Shown here: piece after piece, positions 63,730-64,000 of the stretch
How the letters are laid out: the number at the start of each line of letters is the position of its first letter
Position numbering within the stretch: the first letter of the stretch is position 1
NCBI GenBank assembly: GCA_028753945.1
Contig: JAPNXP010000016.1
Location: 2,512,001 to 2,576,000, forward strand
Source: Hexactinellida sp. DTS-2022
Lineage: Eukaryota > Porifera > Hexactinellida
Direction of reading: 5' to 3'
DNA length: 64,000 bases
Notes under the pieces: model-generated
What the model saw: the letters and a program-made list of their open reading frames with translations, nothing else
What the model was told of the DNA's origin: nothing
Database searches by the model: none
Program-made: the position numbers and the translations under genes

Positions 63730-63783
63730 CTATAAATAAACACAAATAATAATAATAAATAGTAAATTAAGGGATTACTTATA

Positions 63784-63893
63784 CATCGGCCAACACCTTT
63801 AAATAAAAACCCGGCTTCGGAAAGGTGAATTAATGAATGTATAAATGACTTACCAGTGCCTGAAAATTACATTAGAAAGGTGTTGGCGGAAAT
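63784..63893. mobile_element. Foldback repeat family P, copy
   Basis: GGCCAACACCTTTAAA at the left and TTAGAAAGGTGTTGGC at the right are inverted. The inside includes TACCAGTGCCTGAAAATTAC, which mimics an exon with a GTAAGT donor on the minus strand, but it recurs in other copies. Confidence 0.8.
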
Positions 63894-63900
63894 AAAAGTA

Positions 63901-63970
63901 CAGTAGATGCCGGATATAAGAACACCGGTTATAAGAACATTCTACTGGGAAACGGTTGCCATATACCCCT
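63901..63970. mobile_element. Tigger-like MITE, family D, left part
   Basis: CAGTAGATGCCGGATATAAG, AACACCGGTTATAAGAACAT and GGTTGCCATATACCCCTAT. It is broken off by a family L fragment that runs to the window end. Confidence 0.8.
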
Positions 63971-64000
63971 ATATCATACGCCTAAATCACAAATTAATGT

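Noticed and set aside
60850-61611. 253-codon frame with a YLFV repeat
   Set aside because: Only 60,910-61,361 is coding; the rest is a 12-bp minisatellite in the intron.
63840-63880. Possible minus-strand exon with a GTAAGT donor
   Set aside because: The same text occurs in other family P copies (34.6 and 40.2 kb), so it is repeat sequence.
1-64000. tRNA, rRNA or CRISPR-like arrays
   Set aside because: I saw no cloverleaf with proper A and B boxes and no rRNA stretches; the evenly spaced arrays are simple microsatellites or tandem duplications without unique spacers.

Overview
The window is AT-rich eukaryotic nuclear DNA. Genes are split by GT-AG introns, both strands carry genes, and the spacers are packed with short terminal-inverted-repeat DNA transposon relics and microsatellites. 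Gene content (a spastizin/ZFYVE26 homologue, NHL-repeat coiled-coil proteins, MALT1-type immunoglobulin-like domains, a PY-motif membrane protein) points to an animal, most likely an early-branching one. I lean towards a sponge, but nothing in the sequence fixes the species.

Left part (1-20 kb): 4.6 kb of repeats, then three tandem minus-strand paralogues of an NHL/TRIM-like protein without RING or B-box (4.6-10.7 kb), the middle one cut short by an in-frame stop. Next come a single-exon Golgi-type glycosyltransferase with two catalytic-like halves (11.3-13.1 kb, plus), a small type I membrane protein with PY motifs (14.0-14.4 kb, plus) and an 855-residue minus-strand protein with nearly 60 SQ/TQ sites, carried largely on a 60-residue tandem repeat.

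Right part (20-64 kb): one minus-strand gene fills it. By walking exons with matching splice phases I assembled 20 exons (about 5.1 kb coding) of a ZFYVE26 (spastizin/SPG15) homologue. The 5' end lies beyond the right edge. The FYVE domain and C-terminal region expected after the leftmost exon were not found. Its largest intron (22,985-38,108) holds a nested cluster of six intronless genes for small Ig-like proteins, most without the Ig disulfide. Two of these form an inverted, GC-rich, almost identical pair whose ends are unrelated, which looks like gene conversion.

The introns and spacers carry several dozen copies of at least nine families of TA-flanked Tigger-like MITEs (ends CAGT...ACTG), one of them interrupted by a hAT-like MITE with a perfect 8-bp target duplication. 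In two introns the splice donor GT is built from a host G plus the T of the MITE's TA target site. All homology calls come from recalled family patterns; no searches were run.
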